Part shown: piece by piece, positions 20,896-35,211 of the stretch
Position numbering within the stretch: position 1 is the first letter of the stretch
Layout of the letters: every line of letters begins with the position of its first letter
NCBI RefSeq assembly: GCF_021155765.1
Contig: NC_060106.1
Coordinates: forward strand, 14,224,031 to 14,288,030
Source of the DNA: Diprion similis
Taxonomy: Eukaryota > Arthropoda > Insecta > Hymenoptera > Diprionidae
Length of the DNA: 64,000 bases
Direction of reading: 5' to 3'
Made by a program: the position numbers and the translations under genes
The notes under the pieces: model-generated
Database searches by the model: none
The model's input: the letters and a program-made list of their open reading frames with translations, nothing else
What the model was told of the DNA's origin: nothing

Positions 20896-23161
20896 CTTTT
20901 CATACTCGGCACTTGACTCCTAATTTTGTTTTCGCAGCGGTGAGCACGATATCAATAGATTCGCACAGCTATGCCTATGGCTATGCGAGGTATAAAGTAT
21001 TATTACATACGCGCATCACCCACACGCTGACTCGTGGTTCAAAACTGCAGGCAAACCGCCAACGACATTCTCATCTTACGCCGATTCGATCTTTATTCTC
21101 ACGCCCCCCGCGCTCTGCAGACATGCCTCCATCGTTTACTCAACGCGAAGTGGATACAAATTGATACAGTTCTTCGTGAAATTTGTTGTGCTAAGTGAGG
21201 TTGGTCGCCGAGGAGATGTAATCGAATTTTCAAATTTGCACTCGATGTATACTTATATGTATAGAAATATTCATTCAATTAGAATTTTACGAAAAATCAA
21301 CACTTGTGTCATTCACATCTACGTGATGCAGTGACGAGATTAGTGCTGACTCTTCGGTAATAGTTACGACAATTTTTCTATTTCGCCTATAGAGCTAGAT
21401 ACGGAAAAATTTTACAAGTTTAGGCACGCGTGCGACTTTTTTTTTCAATTTTTTTTTCTACCAAGTAACCGGATCCCTTTTATCATCTGTGTATTCAGTT
21501 GATATATTCGAATGACAACAAGTGTTTATAGGTATTTATTATTATTAGATGCACGCACCTGATGAAAATATATGGGTCAAGAATTATCATTTCACATTTC
21601 TATATCGGTTCTAGGCGTCAAAATTACTGTAATTGGAATTTATTGATAACGTTTGCGATAATTGTTATGTTGGTGGTTCCCGAGTAGGCGCCGCTGCCTT
21701 TTTTTTATCTCAATTAAAATCGTATCGCCGGTTAGTAATTCTGCAAAATGATTTGGATCGCGTTGGTTGAATAATAAAAAATCGGGCCACCTGTAGTAAA
21801 ACTGTGCCAAAGTTAATTCTTATCTAGTCTTTTCTACAAGGTGTAATAAATTTCAATACCACACTTAATACAAGTAGGTACACATATAAGTACTCGAGAG
21901 AATAAATGGTTGATTTTAGCGCGGCTGTTTTTAGACGATGATGAATGGCCGATACAGAGGTATCGGGTAAATTCACACGGCGACTTTCCATAAAACAGTA
22001 ATTCACTGTCGATGCAGGGAAAGAAAACAGAGAAACAGAAGTCAGGGAGGAGAGTGTTAGTGAAAAATTGAATTGAATTGAATAAGAATAATATACTGCA
22101 GTAAAATATACGCGAGAGTAAAAACACTGTTCGCCACATGTATAAACAATTGAGCACTTCGATTTGCAGAAGAATTTGTGGCGCCGTGTAAAGTTTCGTT
22201 CATCAAACACAGCGACGAGTAATAATAAAATAATACTTGACGGTAACGATAATGATGTCCGAAAGAAAGGAGATTCACGCTATGGTTGGTAACTTTTTTT
22301 TTCATCTCACGACTTACCAACACCCTCCGTCAAGGATTGAAACATATCAGATTCGCTAGTGTATACCCACGATTTCCGGTATAAAGTGGTTAATTGGTCA
22401 TACGGATTCTCACTTTCGGATAATAATTTTCTCTCGGAAAGGGCCGATGATTAATTACTTGCACATTTAAAACAGACCTCAGCTCGTTAAGTCAAGTTGG
22501 AATACACTTACCCGACATATACCCGATAGGTACACATCTATACGTAGGTATAAGGTGGTATTTCGTCTCTGTTAATGTTAATCATTTCGTTAAAGAATTA
22601 ACGCCGGAATTGCGATGTACCTTTTCGTATGCAGCTATATAATTATTTTAACGACTGTTCAAATGAATTTTCCTCGTGTGGGGACGCTGACGATCCCCGC
22701 GCCGTGTCGCTGCATTGAATTAATGACGAATTAGTGATTAAGCTTTGGATACCAACTCTGTACGATGCGGATGAATTCGTTACGCAATCCGTGTGCGTGT
22801 GCTGCTGCGGACTCGACGCAGACGCGGAGAATACACGCAGGTTTCAGGGCTTGCGTATTACCTACACGCACTCCACTCGATGCTAGGTATATTATACTAT
22901 TCATTGAATTATTTCTCCGCGTATCATCATCCTTTATACAATACCTACTTATGGCTGTATGTACGCGTACATATAGTATATAAGTATAGTAACGGGTAAC
23001 GAGCATCGGAGGCCGGGCAATAACGACTAATATACCTATTTATCCATTCACTTCTATACCTGCGAGTTGTGCGTATGTAACATGAACGCATATACGGATG
23101 CAAGTGTAATTCTTCAAAGCATTGAGAAACCGTCGTCTATAAAGATGGTGGGCGCGCGGGA

Positions 23162-23176
23162 GGGGGGGGGGGGGGG
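23162..23176 (+). repeat. G homopolymer
   Basis: Fifteen consecutive G. Confidence 0.9.
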
Positions 23177-23421
23177 TCGATTCCTTGCCAGGCGGCGGCA
23201 CGAAGTCCGCCGCGGTTCTCAGGGATTCATGAAAAACTTGGTTAGGAAATAACGGAAATAGTTTAGGTTTCATGTGGTAACTAATTGGATAGCATTTTCT
23301 GTGAGACTTACGTACAACGCCTGTTCAACGGAAGATTATCTTTATACCTATTGAATTGAAATACTTTTACTTTTACTTTTTGAATAAGTAGGAATGAAAT
23401 TCCAAATTTCATACCAGATTT

Positions 23422-23453
23422 AGAGAGAGAGGGAGAGAGAGAGAGAGAGAGAG
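23422..23453 (+). repeat. (GA)n microsatellite
   Basis: GA dinucleotides with one GG interruption; a possible GAGA-factor-type site, unproven. Confidence 0.9.
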
Positions 23454-26400
23454 CAGCTGATTGTACCTGAACTTTAATCAAGAGCACAAAAAATCAACAT
23501 ATATTTACCATCTGACCGTCCGTCAGTCGAAATTCTCTCACATGTATATGCAATTAATTTATATATATTTTTTAATAACGCGTCAGCCTTGTATAAAAAT
23601 GATGTACAGGTGCTCACGTTTTGAATAATTTATTCAACGTCGCGTACGCAAAGCGGCGGTTTACCCATTATAAAATTCGTGTGCGTTTACCGCTTTATAA
23701 ACAGAAACAGTATATAAAAAAAATAAAATAAAAAATACAGAATTGCAGCCGGGTTAGCGGCATCGATTTGTCAAAGTGGAGAACTTTTGTAAAGGATGCC
23801 GCAGACGTTAACTACGTATAAGTATACTGGCAGACGCGATGATCCAGTCTCTGAGATGCAAGAAGTAAAGAGACGTCCAGGATGTCGAGGCTAGGCGGCC
23901 AGGGATTAGCATGATAATGTAATTGGGTCGGTTCGCACATGCGTGACAGACGTTGCTCTCTAGGTTCTCTCTCGATAATGGCTTCCCATTTTATAAACGG
24001 ACCATTCTACCTGTACTTGTAACGTAGGTACCGAACTACGCAATCGGCCAGAAGTCTCCCCGATAGTCTTGCGATGTTTAATGCATGCAGCGGTCGCCTG
24101 CACGATCAACATCGACAGACGCCATAGAATTTTGATGCGTATAATGCATGCGCTTAATTTCGCCATAAGACGTGAACGCCGCTGCTGCGGCGGCAGGAGA
24201 GACGTAAAGACGTTTTTCTTCCGAGTATCGTTTTTCCTGGCTCGATCGCATCTCTTTGTGACAATTCAATTATCCACTAATTACCTGAGTTCAAAATGGT
24301 GGCGAGGGGTCCGGAAAGGTCTCACTAAATATCATTTAAAGGGAGGTGGAGTCGATGAAAATCTCACGTCGATTTTTTAATTCAAAGAATATAGATTATT
24401 AATTAGGTATTTATTGGTATGAAGGAAAATACACGAACATATCAGCTAAATTTAGTTATTTAAAAATTATAGGGTGAATCTCATGTGAGGGGAAGGGTCC
24501 AAATTAGAAAAAAAAAAAACACTCCGCATAATTAAAATCAAAAGCCGCTATACAGACGTTGTTTATTTTTTTTTTTTTTTTGTGATAAGTACAACTGATA
24601 CATTTTTGAATTTTTAAAAAATTCGAGTGCATCTTTTGCCAAAAATAATGCATCGAATATTCCACTTTTCTGAATGCGTTTGCGTCAGCAGCGGTTACTG
24701 ATTTTTATCCGTAAACGTCGCATGTAAAGAAATAACGTCGATGACGTTGAGGATGATTATTTAATACACCGGGTGGCATTGCCGTTTCTTTAAATGCCGT
24801 CTGACCAGAGATAGAAATGATAGAAACTGTGGTCGATTGTGTCTATAATAATAAATACGGGACGAGAGGGCGACGTGATTCTCAACGATTTAGGAAGTTG
24901 GCCAGCCTCTGCACACCCCTCTGAATCTCTCTCCGTCTATCTACAACTCACTTCTACAAGCTACGAGATTAAAGGTCTTCCATATCTGACCGGCACAATC
25001 AACGGAACTTTCTTATCTTCGGTCCGAGCGATACGAAGTTTATGTATGAGAAACATGCCATTTAATCCCCAGGTATTATCGGCGCCGGTTTCTAATCACT
25101 TTTGAAAATGGGTCATCGGACTTTCGACGTTCGACGCGGGTTCTCTATTTTTTTGGAAATCAATTCATCCTCCCTCGTATAATGTTATTTCAGAAGTATA
25201 CGTCTGTCTTACGTCAAGTCGTCTTTATTGTCGAGTACAATAATTGCGAGGGAAAAGTATACACGCAGGAAGCGACCGTAATTAAACGGACTTGGGACAT
25301 GGATGCGCGTTCCAAATTTAGGAGTATTTTTGAGATCCGGAACCCTCGGGACGACGTTCACGTCGAGCTTCGCGGTTACGTCAGGCATTTATTTATCTAT
25401 AAATCTGCTGCAGGATTTTTTTTTAAATGAGAATCCGACGGATGTTCAAGTCTTGATTTTTAACAAGAATCGTAGTATGTAAAAAATCCTCGAAATCAAT
25501 GGATGGTAAGTGATTCTCATTCGTCACCAATCAAACATCAATCTGATCAACTTCACGACTTAAACGACGTTGCGCCCTTTGCGTGACAATCTTGAAATGA
25601 TTACGAAATCTGATCATCTAAGTTTTCGTAATATCGACCGATATTATCCGTGTTCAGGTACAACTTTTAAATAATTCTATTTCGTATTTTCGCAACCTGA
25701 AGAAGTTAAGGAATTTTCAATTTTCAACGGCTAATTTTTCACGGCGATGCACAGTGACCAGAGCCGGTCCATCAAGCCGATTAGTCGAGTCAATCCAGAC
25801 CCTCGCCTTTATACTCACGCCGGATAATTCATTATGTTATTATCATTATTTTTTATAATTAACATTATGACCGTCATAATTATCGTTGATTCAAGCTCGC
25901 CTCATGCTTCGTTCGACACGCCGCGCCGCTCGAAGGATTTGTGTCTGTGAAGTGTTTATAACGTATTTGAGAATTGCGGATTCACTACCACCATCATCGT
26001 TCGGTAAAATCCGAAGACTCGTTCTCATCGTTTCGGACGCTATCATCTCCGCAGTCAAAGCGTGGAGGTAACTACATCATCCTCCACCGCGAACAGCGTC
26101 ATCAACGACGTACCCACGTACGTATGGGTCTATCCATGTGTTACATGTGAAGAAAATGATTTTAGTCGACGCAGCTAAGTTTGGTGATAATATTACCAGG
26201 CTTACAAAATCACCGTGACGATGATAACGCCTCGTCGTAATAACAACACTGTGTCGTGTAACGAAATCTCATCCTCACGCAATCGCGTGTGTAACAGTAT
26301 TTTATACGTACCTATACGTTATACTTACATGCGCGCTTGCAAAATATGTTTGCTCTACGCATAGACTAGTAGTAACACTCTTCGTCTTGAGCATGATACG

Positions 26401-28376
26401 TTTGATTATACATATACGTACTACGTAGCTTGGATATACAATATAGTACAGGTGGAGGAGGAGAATATAGGTCGAGGACTTGAAATTATGCGATAATTTT
26501 TACTTTGATTTAAAATAACACAACAATTTGTTCAAGCGTTATTTATTTATGCAACTAAATTTCCATCAGGGTACCTAATTATCACTTAAAGAACATCTAT
26601 AACACAATAATTACGCTGTCGGTTTTTCTTAGATGGCAGTTTGTTGATATTATGCATACGTTCATACATCTTCCATTCGCCAGTTCTTTATAGTCGCGAA
26701 CTCTTCTCGCAATGAACTCGCTGGCTGATGAACCTGCAGCGTGTGCAGCAGGAGGACGAGTGTTTTCTTATGCAAGGTGCTTTACGGAGACACTCGTTTG
26801 CTCATTTTTACCCCTCGCCACGTCTCTCCGTCGCTCTCGCTCGCTCGTTGCTCTCTGTAGCAGAAGAAAATAAGCGGACATTTTGAAATTGTCGAAACGT
26901 TTTTGCGGTCCAGCCTGAATCCGAAGGAAGGCATGCAGACGCTTCAATACGCGACAAAAAGGTCCACCCCATGCAAGGATCACGCGGAGCGTGCGCCAGC
27001 TGTCCCGGTTTGTCACGTAAATGAATATGTACCTACATACGTGTGTATATATTTATATGTATACACCGCTCGTACACTCTCTGCTTTATGGACATCCGAG
27101 CTTAAGATTAATAAACAGCCGTCGTTTCAATTTGGCCCGCATGTAACGTCGCCACCCTCGTGTGACCGCAGAATCCCCGAGCGAGGCTTCTTCTTTCCAA
27201 GGCAACATCGATATCGCCCGTCGCGTCGTTCGTGGTTGTATTATTATATACCTACGCGTTCATTCTTCAATTCACCGGTATCGAGTGGTCGCCGAGCGAC
27301 CCGGCAGGTGTCGACGCTCCATTATGGTGTATATCTTAAATTACCAGCTACCGTGCGTCCGGACATGATATACCGCTTCGAAACTATATTCAAATCAATT
27401 TTCACTCGGTGCATTATATGGACGGATGTATAATGACGGTCTTAGGAGATTTCTAATCGTCTAATCAGGCACAAGCCTATGATTATTCATCGATATTATT
27501 ATATTGCTTTTAAAAAGCCTGTCATTTTGTTTGTAATTTGACATCGCTTGGGTTGCTCAGTGCATGATTGTCAAGCTTCATCGGTTTCGGTTGTATCTAT
27601 AAATATTACATTATTTTTTTTTTACACAGTGAAGATTGAGCGTAAAAAAATAACGAGCTTGGTTTAGGCAATACCGCAAATTACACGGGAATGTAATCGT
27701 AATATATAGTGCAACCGAAAGTATAAGCTTCGACCCGTGGTCTGGCTTGGCGCCAAATTTTGGTGTATAACTGGAGGTAACGAGATGACAGCCTTTTTAG
27801 AGAAGGAAAAAGGTTGAAAGAAATGTTCAAGTTTTTGGGTTAGCTATTGCACTTGATGACGAAGTCTGAAATGATTCAATTACCGACAAAAATAAAAATC
27901 TGTCCCTGAATCATTAATTCATTAGTTTTCCGTTTCTTTCAAAACGGTCATATTTTTTTATTCTTTTCTTTTTTTTTTTCATTTTCTTTAAAGAAATTTA
28001 TGAGTTTGCTTCAGTTGAAAAGTAGACTCTGATAAACGTGGGAACAAACTGCAGCGCGACAGATTAGTGCACTGTGTATTAGCAGATAAGAGTAACTCGC
28101 AAGATACGTGTGATGGGTACTTCATATACATATTGCAGAAAACACGTGCAACGGTATATCGTCGCACAACGCGATTACACGTGCAAAGTTATACACCGTG
28201 GACGAAATTTAGAAAGTTCTCAACTCACTAACTTCTTATTATGCGGACGTTAGTGTTACAAGATGTCTTCCGTTTCTGCACGGTAATGAAAAAGATGTCT
28301 TTTGCATCCGATTGCAATTTTTGCAACAGCTTGTTTGTCTGCGATGAGTTTTTTTCTCCCCCACAAATATATGTGT

Positions 28377-28408
28377 CTATATATATATATTATATATATA
28401 TATATATG
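28377..28408. repeat. (TA)n microsatellite
   Basis: AT dinucleotides with one TT interruption. Confidence 0.9.
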
Positions 28409-29962
28409 CACATGTACAATATAGTACGTAAGACAGCGCGTGTGTGTGTCTGTGTGTTAAAATATAAAAAAGGAAATACGTCCGTTCAGTAAATAGTGTT
28501 CCGATTGCATTATAGCCGAGAAAAGTGTAATTGTAGATAATATATTAGCGCATAAATTAACGGTAAGGTGAAAAAAAAAAAAAAAAAAGGTAAAAACGGA
28601 AGACAAGAAAACGACTATGTACAATAGCGGCACATAAATTTAAATTGTGTAAATTCCTTGGCACTTGCGGTCGATGCACGCGGGGCCAGCTCGATAAAAT
28701 ATGATCGCCTCCTGTCGCCTCGGCATAAGTTCTTTCCGTCTAATGACAGCGCGCGGCTGTCTTCGCGAAACGTTCTGTGTCGAGCGGCTAATCATTTTAA
28801 CAAAAGTGCAGCAAAAACTTGTCATAAACCTTGACCGAAATAGCAAAACGTACACTCAGGTTAGCTCGACTAGGCTCCAACCTACCTAGGCTAGATTAGG
28901 TAGGCTGGGCTTATGGATGAGTTCAGAACTCGCTGCGTGTGTGATGAGACGCAGGTATTAGTCGTCGGTGGCGTCCGCAACGGAAAACGCGTCGGTTTCC
29001 TGCCGGCGTGGATATTAAGTGATACAGAAACGTGTATTACCTCGGTTATACGCGGGTCATCCGATGTTTTCAACTCGACCAAGGCCAACCGTTCGATTGA
29101 TTGTAAATTCGTGAGAAGCACACACGCTATATAACGCGTAACATGTATAAACGGAGGCGCCGCGTCTATTGGTCTTCCGCTTTATTCTCCTTCATTTTAC
29201 CTCACGCATAGACGTCGTAGGTTACGATCTGCGTTTGCATTTGCATGGCAGTGCACCGCGTTCCCGTTGGATCAAACGTTGCGTATTACGCAATTCGTAC
29301 GACAGCAATCATTGCGAATTGCAAATTCACGCTATCGTTATCGTTACGAATGCCGATAACGCTGTACCGACTTTGCCCGGTCAATTCATTACGCCTTGGG
29401 AATCAGTCGCTGTGCTGGTCGTTTCCATAAGCATATGTAACATCATTCATTTTCTGCGTTCAGTGTGCTTCCAACAGTAATTCCTTCTACATCGTTGTCA
29501 TTGTGACAATAATTTGATGAAAAATTAACAACAAAAGGATCGAGTACATTCACCTATACGTCTTGATTAACGTAAAACCTTTCGTAGGTTCTCTTTGAAT
29601 ACTACTTGAAATTATGCAAAGTCATTGTAATTGTTGTACCGAAATCGAGGTATAAACCTCATGGCATGGCAATGTTTCAAAACAATTATATAAAACTCAT
29701 TTGAAATGACGCAACGTCACATGCAGAGTTCGTTTTTAGTCACGTGAATTAGTCGTTTGATCATTTCTCAGAATTTACTAATAGCTAGCTTTAAATTGCG
29801 TTGCAGCTTCTCGAAGTCGTTGACGCGCTCAATTTTGCAGTCGCATACGAGTAACGTCATGTGGGCAGATGAACGCTCGGAATGAATAAATGAAGCGAAA
29901 CGTGTGGCGCCACTTCGTGTTTCCCCTCTCCTGACCCCGTGATGATTATCATTAGCGAAGGA

Positions 29963-29994
29963 TGGTTGGTTGGTTGGTTGGTTGGTTGGTTGGT
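29963..29994 (+). repeat. (GGTT)n microsatellite
   Basis: About eight tandem GGTT units. Confidence 0.95.
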
Positions 29995-31014
29995 CAGGTT
30001 TTCGAAAACGTGACGAATGTTGTGTTTCGGAGTGGGTTAATACCACTCATTAATCGTTCGATACACATCCGCAGGTTGTATTATACATATTCAGGTAGAA
30101 TATGATAAATAATCGCGTCGACTGATCAGGTGCAGCTGATCAAACAAACGTCCTGGCTCTGCTGCAACCCGGCCAAGTTATAGAGGGTCAGATAACTCCT
30201 CGTAATTTAAATATGAAATATTAGATAATATACACATGATGCGCACAAGCGATCGCAACGCAATGCTGGCGCTGCCGCGGCGCCGCTTCATACTCAAATC
30301 AGTACCGGACGTTTCCTGGCTCTAGTCGAAGCTTATGCATCTTCTAACCCCGATTTAAGCCCCTCGGATAAGCACTCGATTCGAAAATGATACCGAAACG
30401 CTCGTGTCGCGTTATCGACAGGTATCACAGCTACACGCGGTACTGTTTTGTGATTTGTACCGGCGTATCGTCCTATCGTTTATACTAATATATATATATT
30501 ATACCATGTACATGTATACCGATACCCACAGGAAGTAGGAAACCTTGCAGCGTTTTAGGCATCAATTTTGACGGTTATTACAAGACTTCCCGTGGAAAGA
30601 CAATTACCTGGGTACCGTATATTAAATGTGATATCAAAGCTGACAATGAGACTAGAAAGTCACTAACTGTAGCGACGATTGGAAGAATCATTTTTCGTCT
30701 TGGTCTTTGCGCGACCTGCGGTCCATGTGCAAGGGTGCCGCCGCATGTACGGCTGTATAATACTAATAATAACAAAAACACCAACAACAACAATAATGAT
30801 CATTATAATTATAGAGGGCGTTCACCTCGCGGTGTGCTCACCTATATTCGAAGTGCCATAAACTATGAAAATAGTGAAGAGAGACCCTGTTATCGGTACA
30901 CGACGCGGCGCGTGACAAGCCGCAGGTGTAATACACCGAAGTGGCTATATCTTCGTAAGTCAGCTATCCGAACGGTATGCTCCAAAGTCTACTTTTCATG
31001 TAACTTGAGAATTG

Positions 31015-31083
31015 CGGCGGCGGCGGTGGCGGTGCTAGTGGTGGTGGTGGTGGTGGTGGTGGTGGTGGTGGTGATGGTGGTTG
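31015..31083 (+). repeat. (GGC)n then (GGT)n microsatellite
   Basis: GGC units change into ~15 GGT units with few interruptions. In one frame this gives a valine run, which is not evidence of a gene. Confidence 0.9.
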
Positions 31084-33324
31084 TTTAAAAGTTATAGACA
31101 CTTTCATTCAAGCTGACAGTCAGTTTGTGGCTGGTGGCCGATCAGGAATCGTGGGCTTTAAACTTAGGGGGCATTTTTTTTAATTGCTACTCTTACGCCA
31201 CACGTATTATACATATACATACACACATACGCGAGGGAAGATAAGACATTTTTATTGGCGGATAATAGATTGCCTGTACAGAGTGTCGCTCAACGACGAG
31301 AAGATTCTATCATACATATATATACACGTATACATATACTGTATATTTTTAAACTCTCTCCAATGTAGGCTAAACTGATAACCCGAAGTCATACTCTGCA
31401 CGAACCGAACGCGGGACACGACAGGCAGCCAGTTGCCGTGTCGAATACACGCCGGTTGCGATGCAGCCTCGGCAATTCATTCCTCGCATTATCCCATGTC
31501 AAATTAATGCCGCTGCACCTCGACGCCGCGGCCGGGCGACAAACGCACGCTCATGTTATCCACACCCTGCATCCATTTGTCTACCTACCGCGAAGATGTG
31601 CCTCGACTATCCATACCTTACCACTTGACACCCGTAGGTACACCTGTGTGGGCGCGAAATTACTCGCCGCCGCTCTGTTACGTATACTTTATCGCTGTAA
31701 CAGTCATGAATATACTCGTTGCACCTCATCCTGCAACGGAGTGCATTGACTTCAGTTGACGACCTTAAGCTCATCGTGTTCGCTCTTCATTCTCACTCTA
31801 CTTACTATTCCGCTCTAAATTCCTTCGCACATCATCTCCGAAGCTTTAAGGTAAAGAGAGAAATTGTGTATTACGTTCAGATACACAGTACCACGGAAAT
31901 TCTCGATTTAAATTGCGGAATTTACGTTTACTTTTGAACTTTATAGTAATCGTGTACGTGGAAAGTTGCCACGAAACGGGGGCACTTGGGTAAAATGAGA
32001 CCGCCGATTTTCTCGCAATTAGCACGTGCTGGCTGCCATTTGCCAACGTGTTAGGCCCACGTCGTAGGAACGTCGTTTTTTTTCGTTTTTTTTACCTTGC
32101 CTTACCTCTTCTGTTTTTTTTTTTCAACACGCATAGGTGCAAAGTATACTGGTAGGAACGTTACTTACTCGAAGTACAGATAAGCGATTAAGTAAGCCGT
32201 GTATCTATCTATAAATTGCGTAAGTTACGTACAGGTTCGCTTTATGTATATACATATGTATTTATATATATAGATATGTTTAGTGTATATCTAGAACTCC
32301 GAGTGACTGTTTACCGCAAATATATCAGCTGCCCGAAAGCATAGCGTGAAATTGGAATGTGATAGGGTTACTTATAAATATACACTGACGCTGTGCGAGG
32401 TACTGAATACCTGCGGAAACACGTTGATGAATAGAAATCGTAGATGGCCTTGGTTATACCTATACCTTGCCTGCTTTCATCTCAGCTATAGAGCAACCGT
32501 GCCATGCGATTGCTTTTCCAGTTGGGAGGTGTACGAGTCTGACTTACACGTTGGAATCAAGGATTGAGTCGAAAAAAACATAACTTATGATCGAAAGCAC
32601 TCGATTAGGTTGTCGAAGAATTTCCGGGCGATGGTATTCAGTGTAACCTTTGACAACTATCTTTCGTCTCCTCTATTTTCGGGCGTCTTTTTCTTCGACG
32701 TACGTACATATTTGCATTCGAATCTTGTATCCATATCTCTTGGCATATATAATAAACAATGGAGGGAAATCGGTTATTAGTTTTATGCGAACATTGAGCG
32801 AAGTAGGTATAAAGTCTTCGGTTACGTTCAGGAAAAGTTGTGGATATCGTAAAGCATGAGTCTTGAGGGTGAGAGCAGGGCCATCGAGCAATTCGGTTGT
32901 CGCAAATTGGAGGAAGCTGGTAGCCGAAAGGCTATCTGCCTGCGGTCATCCAAGTTTCCGGTACTCCTGAAACGTTATTGCTTATTTCCCATGGTCGACC
33001 AGACGGGAAATGATTGCGACGGAATTGCATAGTGCGATATATACCCCACGCCTCTGATTCCATAACAGTAGAAGACCATGAATTTAGTCACTTTTCCAAG
33101 GGGCCGAAGAACAGTCAAAGTTTGTCGTTCAGCCGAGTTGCGAGTCGATGTAAATCAGACTCGGCGACGACGGGTAACGGCTGTCATTTTCGCGGTCTTA
33201 ATGCACTTCGCGTACACCGCGGGGGTATTTTCGTGGCGATAAATCATAGGTTTACAGACCACAAGCGAACGGACGCTATAGCGTATACCTGGCTTTTCGT
33301 ATAAAGATGAGTAGACTGACTTAA

Positions 33325-33580
33325 ATGAGAACCAGACGTGAAGAGGAGAGGCGGAAAAGCGCGAAAAATCGCTACACAGCGAGGCGAGACGAAACGAGAC
33401 GAGGAGGAAGAGACGTGGAATCGCCTCCTCACCAAGAACCCTCGACGGTCGGTCTCTATCCGTCTCCTACACGGCCGCGTCGTCGAACCGAACTATTTTT
33501 GACGACCGATTGCGAAATTAGTCTACGGCCCTGCGTCGGGGGCGTCGCGTCGTCGAGCGTCGTCGAGTTTTAGGATCGAG
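33325..33580. other. CpG-rich patch
   Basis: Dense CpG and GTCGTCGAG-type words stand out from the neighbouring sequence. It may be a regulatory or promoter region. I see no initiator-plus-donor pair and no recognisable protein. Confidence 0.3.
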
Positions 33581-34497
33581 GCTTATGACGTTCTGCGATT
33601 TCTCGTGATTACTCGTGATCACTCGAGTCCCCTGCACTCCGTACGGCGATCATCGGGTACCTAATCAGTGACCATTAGCCGGATCACGGGCCGAATGGCG
33701 CCAACGCCGTTACGCACGCTCCCTTCTTTCCGTTATGCAGAACCGACACACGGTTTCGAGGTATAGGTATACCTGCTTCCAGAATCTCTTGGCAGCGTCT
33801 TGCTGTCTCGATGCGGGCCTTTGAATTTCTCATTTAACCTGCAGCCACCCAACTATGTACGTGTGACCAGCTGTGCGAAACACCAAGCCATTTTTCACTT
33901 CCTGCAAAGATTGATCCTCGTTAGGATTGTGATCAACGATCGCTGATACATCGCTCGTTCGCGGTCGAGGGCACGACTTGGAAATTTCTTTATTTCAGGC
34001 TACGAATGCTGACTAGACTCACGCGTGTCACAAGTATAGGCAACGTACGTAAACGAGCAACGTTATATATTCTGACAGCCCACTGTTACGTTACGTTATG
34101 CTGTGCTGGTTGTCGTTGCGCATTGCGTAATTCTCTCGCGTAATTCATTATCGTTCAAACGCAATGATCGGGACAAACATATGATATTCTTGTTATACGT
34201 CCGCGTAACGTATGTACAATATATGTATAGTATGTAAGTATATATGTGAGATTAGGTTTATTTTGTATAATAATAATAATAATAATAACAACAACAATAA
34301 TGCGCGGGGTATAACAATCACGTGAAAATCCGCCCTGGCCAAAAATATATTCTATTCATATATAATTCATCAGCGGTTAACGCTGCAGCATCGCCTTCCT
34401 ATATACCGTTTAATTTATTGCCTCGCATAAATCGTCTTTCGATATACGTATACAGACTGGAGGATCAAACCCCGCCACGCACATGACGTACTATCTG

Positions 34498-35211
34498 TTA
34501 TACGTACGTACTATACAGCTGATTGTTGGACAATTTTTGGCAGATGCATAAGACTCTATCGCGTCTTTGGCCCCTAATGAGCAACCGCGTCGTGCAACGA
34601 CTTACTCGTATTCTATTCGCAATCGTATAAGCTGAATGGGATAAAGCTCTATGTACTTTGCCAAACTTTGATGCATTTGTAGGCGTCTCTGTAACACCAA
34701 GTTGCCTTACAGATAATCTCTCGTGATTTTCCTCAAGTTCACACTCTGCGGAATTTAAAAAGACGGCGACTGATTGCAACGGCATCGAGATGATTACGAG
34801 AGACGGACGTGGATTATGTCGTGGAGGACGAGCGGTAAGCTGGACCGCGAAATCGTCGGCTGACGCAGACCTGGCAAGGGGTCTAAAACTGTTAAGATAG
34901 GTCGTGCTTCCGCATTGGCATTTAATTAAACAGTCTTCCGGCCGAGCCGCCAAGGCGGAACGCCTTTGTATACTGTCAGAATTTCGAGTCCATACCTGAT
35001 CAACTCCGCGATGTAAGATCCACGGTCCTTTTTCGACTATCTTAGGACTCTTCGACCTCCGCGTCACTCGAGGCAACCTCAAACCGATTCGTGTACGTGC
35101 AGGTGCTCTTCTTCGATGCTTTCGTCTGACGACATCGCGGCACGTCGCGGTCCAAACGATCGAAAGGCCGATTCTAAAACCGTTCCTGACCGATGAAGAA
35201 TGCCCTGACAT
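34498..35211 (-). CDS. unrecognised 237-codon ORF, doubtful
   Basis: The longest open frame in the gene-poor region, starting ATG (MSGHSSS) and ending QLYSTYV. The translation is rich in Arg and Ser with a basic N-terminal third (KHRRR, residues ~31-35) and no domain, signal peptide or membrane segment that I recognise. It has no evident promoter, splice context or poly(A) signal tied to it. Chance openness in a CpG-rich, stop-poor stretch is a real possibility. Confidence 0.15.
   Translation of the reverse strand: MSGHSSSVRNGFRIGLSIVWTATCRDVVRRKHRRRAPARTRIGLRLPRVTRRSKSPKIVEKGPWILHRGVDQVWTRNSDSIQRRSALAARPEDCLIKCQCGSTTYLNSFRPLARSASADDFAVQLTARPPRHNPRPSLVIISMPLQSVAVFLNSAECELEENHERLSVRQLGVTETPTNASKFGKVHRALSHSAYTIANRIRVSRCTTRLLIRGQRRDRVLCICQKLSNNQLYSTYV

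Larger units (their letters stand above)
21165..33300. other. no gene seen
   Basis: Twelve kilobases with only short frames lacking known domains or consistent splice borders. It contains a G homopolymer (23162-23176), GA (23422-23453), TA (28377-28408), GGTT (29963-29994) and GGT (31015-31083) repeats. Most likely intergenic or intronic. Confidence 0.5.

Noticed and set aside
20602..20923. Ser- and Leu-rich overlapping frames
   Set aside because: Produced by CTC/CAG low-complexity DNA.
26903..27433. 176-codon + frame
   Set aside because: No domain, composition follows microsatellite-like and CpG-rich DNA, and no splice or promoter context.
34011..34032. Match to the seed of the miR-279 family (TGACTAGA)
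   Set aside because: The rest of the mature sequence differs and no opposing arm forms a hairpin upstream.
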